From the NCBI GenBank assembly GCA_014380965.1, contig JACMIV010000009.1:1-7132 (forward strand): 7,132 nucleotides of DNA. Reading direction: 5' to 3'. Both the position numbers and the translations under genes were made by a program. Of this stretch, positions 5,644 through 7,132 are shown one piece after another. The notes below the pieces were generated by a model. That model had not been told where the DNA came from. It did not search any database and worked only from the letters and a program-made list of their open reading frames with translations. Within the stretch, counting starts at the first letter, position 1; each line of letters starts with the position of its first letter. This DNA comes from Rhizobiaceae bacterium. GTDB lineage: Bacteria; Pseudomonadota; Alphaproteobacteria; Rhizobiales; Rhizobiaceae.

Positions 5644-7070
5644 CCATGCAGTCCGAAGCCCGCCGTCCGGAGGACCGGAATACGAACGATACGATCGCGA
5701 TGCCGGACGCGACGCTGTCGGAACGGTTGTCCGCCTGGGGCGCGTCCCTGTCCCCCTTAGACGTGCCCGCGGGGATGCGGGCAAAGGTCGAGGCGATCCT
5801 CGTCGATGTCGTCGGCCTCTGCTTTGCGGCGCGGCACACGGACTACGTCGCCAGCATTCTGGCTGCCGCAGAGCCCGGCCGCCATGTCGCGATCGGCCAT
5901 CGCGCCCGTCTCACCGCCGCCGACGCAGCGCTCCTCAATGGCACGGCGGCGCATGGCGAGGATTTCGATGATACGTTCGAGGGCGGGCCTGTTCATTCAG
6001 GCGCGGTCGTCGTGCCGGCGGTGCTTGCCGCCGCCGAGAGGGAAGGCCTGTCCGGCGAGCGGGCGATGCTGGGGATCGCAGCGGGCACCGAACTCCTCTG
6101 CCGTCTCGGCCTCGTGACGCCGAAGGCGATCCACCGCGCGGGCTTCCACCCCACGGCAGTGCTCGGCGCGCTCGCCGCCGCCTTCGGGGTCGGCGTCGCG
6201 CTCGGACTCGACGCCAAGGGTCTGAAGGAGACGCTGGGGATCGCCGGCTCGACAGCGTCGGGCATCATCGAATATCTCGGCGACGGCTCATCGACCAAGC
6301 GCATGCACGCCGGCTGGGCGGCGCAGTCGGGCTTGCGCTCGGCGCTGATGGGAAGAGCCGGCTTCGTCGGGCCGCGCGCGGTCCTCGAAGGCGAGCACGG
6401 TTTCTTCAAGGCCTTTGCGCCTTCTGTGACGCCCGCCTACGGCCATCTCTTCGACGGCCTCGGTTCGCGCTGGATCGCCGAAACCATCACGTTCAAACCC
6501 TATCCTTGCGGCACCATGGTTCAGCCTTACATCGACTGCGCCAAGCGGCTGCGCGCCGAGGGCCTGAAGCCGGACGAGATCGTCGCGATCCACTGCTCGA
6601 CCTCGGACGGGTACGTCCACCGGCTCTGGGAGCCGCTGGAGATGAAGCGCCGGCCGCCGACGGCTTATGCCGCGAAGTTCTCGATCCCCTTCGGCGTCGC
6701 GCTCGGCCTCGTGCGGGGCGAGGCAGGCCTTGCCGATTTCTCCGATTCCGCGATCGCCGACGAGGCGCTGCTGGCCCTCTCGAGGCTCGTGACCTACGAG
6801 GTCGATCCCGCCGATCCCTATCCGGCGCGCTTCACCGGCCATGTCCGAATCACGACGCGCGACGGCCGGACCTTGGAGGCGCGCCAGGATCACATGCGCG
6901 GCGGCGTCGACGCCCCGCTGCTTCGCGACGAACTCGATGCCAAGTTCCTCGCCAACGTCCGCTACGGCGGCGGACGCGAGCCGGAGGCGCTTCTGGCGCT
7001 CTGCTGCAAATTGCTGTCGGCGGAGAACGCGGGGGAGGCGTTCGGCGGCTTTGCGGGCGGCGGTTCGTGA
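5640..7070 (+). CDS. MmgE/PrpD-family protein (2-methylcitrate dehydratase / cis-aconitate decarboxylase-like), substrate unknown
   Basis: Cytoplasmic enzyme of the MmgE/PrpD superfamily, whose known members include 2-methylcitrate dehydratase, cis-aconitate decarboxylase and an iminodisuccinate epimerase. The 476 residues are a normal length. Family motifs: NGTAAHGEDFDDT (100-112), His119 in PVHSGAVVVP, GFHPTAVLGA (168-177, His170), IAGSTASG (201-208), Lys220 in STKRMHAG, FKPYPCGTM (285-293) and YAAKFSIP (343-350). Asp108, His119, His170 and Lys220 appear to match the active-site Asp, His, His and Lys of cis-aconitate decarboxylase. At the later catalytic His position (KPYP...H) this protein has Gln295. 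The first ~20 residues are polar and probably dispensable; ATG 5646 (10 bases after AGGA at 5632-5635) and ATG 5700 are alternative starts. Coupling to tctA by a 4-base overlap suggests it acts on the imported compound. A decarboxylase, dehydratase or epimerase role cannot be separated by sequence. Confidence 0.92.
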   Translation: MTMQSEARRPEDRNTNDTIAMPDATLSERLSAWGASLSPLDVPAGMRAKVEAILVDVVGLCFAARHTDYVASILAAAEPGRHVAIGHRARLTAADAALLNGTAAHGEDFDDTFEGGPVHSGAVVVPAVLAAAEREGLSGERAMLGIAAGTELLCRLGLVTPKAIHRAGFHPTAVLGALAAAFGVGVALGLDAKGLKETLGIAGSTASGIIEYLGDGSSTKRMHAGWAAQSGLRSALMGRAGFVGPRAVLEGEHGFFKAFAPSVTPAYGHLFDGLGSRWIAETITFKPYPCGTMVQPYIDCAKRLRAEGLKPDEIVAIHCSTSDGYVHRLWEPLEMKRRPPTAYAAKFSIPFGVALGLVRGEAGLADFSDSAIADEALLALSRLVTYEVDPADPYPARFTGHVRITTRDGRTLEARQDHMRGGVDAPLLRDELDAKFLANVRYGGGREPEALLALCCKLLSAENAGEAFGGFAGGGS

Positions 7071-7100
7071 AAGAGGTCGTGCTCATCTAGCAGGCGAAAG

Positions 7101-7132
7101 CACCCCCCTCTGGCCTGCCGGCCATCTCCCCC
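7101..7132. repeat. Left part of a C-rich palindromic intergenic repeat (rhizobial type), cut by window edge
   Basis: Beginning 31 bases after the operon's last stop codon, the sequence changes to a C-rich tract (CACCCCCCTC), an inner palindrome TGGCC-TGCC-GGCCA (7111-7124), then ATCTCCCCC to the edge. From memory, this arrangement resembles short repeats scattered between genes in Mesorhizobium-like genomes, where the closing C-tract is followed by a G-rich complementary arm. Here that arm would lie outside the window. It may end the operon transcript as a hairpin. Confidence 0.5.

Overview
The window is GC-rich, with strong G/C preference at third codon positions. It looks like chromosomal DNA of an alphaproteobacterium, probably Hyphomicrobiales (Rhizobium/Mesorhizobium-like). 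The evidence is the codon bias, the tripartite tricarboxylate transporter operon under an FCD-type GntR regulator, and a C-rich palindromic intergenic repeat at the right edge of a kind I associate with rhizobial genomes. The genus cannot be fixed from this sequence alone.

Layout: (1) 1-879, minus strand, a glutaminase (glsA) whose last ~20 residues lie beyond the left edge. (2) 880-1277, intergenic, no gene seen. (3) 1278-1427, a tRNA-Phe(GAA) gene with encoded CCA, preceded by a good sigma70-like promoter. (4) 1428-1676, intergenic, with two GC-rich hairpins after the tRNA and then a TATTGT-TG-ACAATA palindrome just ahead of a regulator gene. (5) 1677-7070, five plus-strand genes in one direction: a GntR/FCD regulator, tctC (periplasmic binding protein), tctB (small membrane subunit), tctA (large membrane subunit), and an MmgE/PrpD-family enzyme whose start codon overlaps the tctA stop (ATGA). 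(6) 7071-7132, the tail after the operon, running into the left part of the intergenic repeat.

How the genes fit together (inference): the regulator senses a carboxylate or a metabolite of it and acts at the palindrome that precedes its own gene. TctC captures the substrate in the periplasm and TctAB imports it. The MmgE/PrpD enzyme, translationally coupled to tctA, then probably carries out the first cytoplasmic step (dehydration, decarboxylation or epimerisation of a di- or tricarboxylate). The substrate is not identifiable from sequence. The enzyme has Gln where I believe the cis-aconitate decarboxylase relatives carry a catalytic His, so the chemistry may differ from the characterised members.

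No CRISPR array, insertion sequence, phage gene or defence system is visible. The points most worth following are the uncharacterised transporter-enzyme cassette, the operator/start-codon arrangement of the regulator, a long interrupted hairpin in the unusually wide tctB-tctA gap, and the edge repeat.
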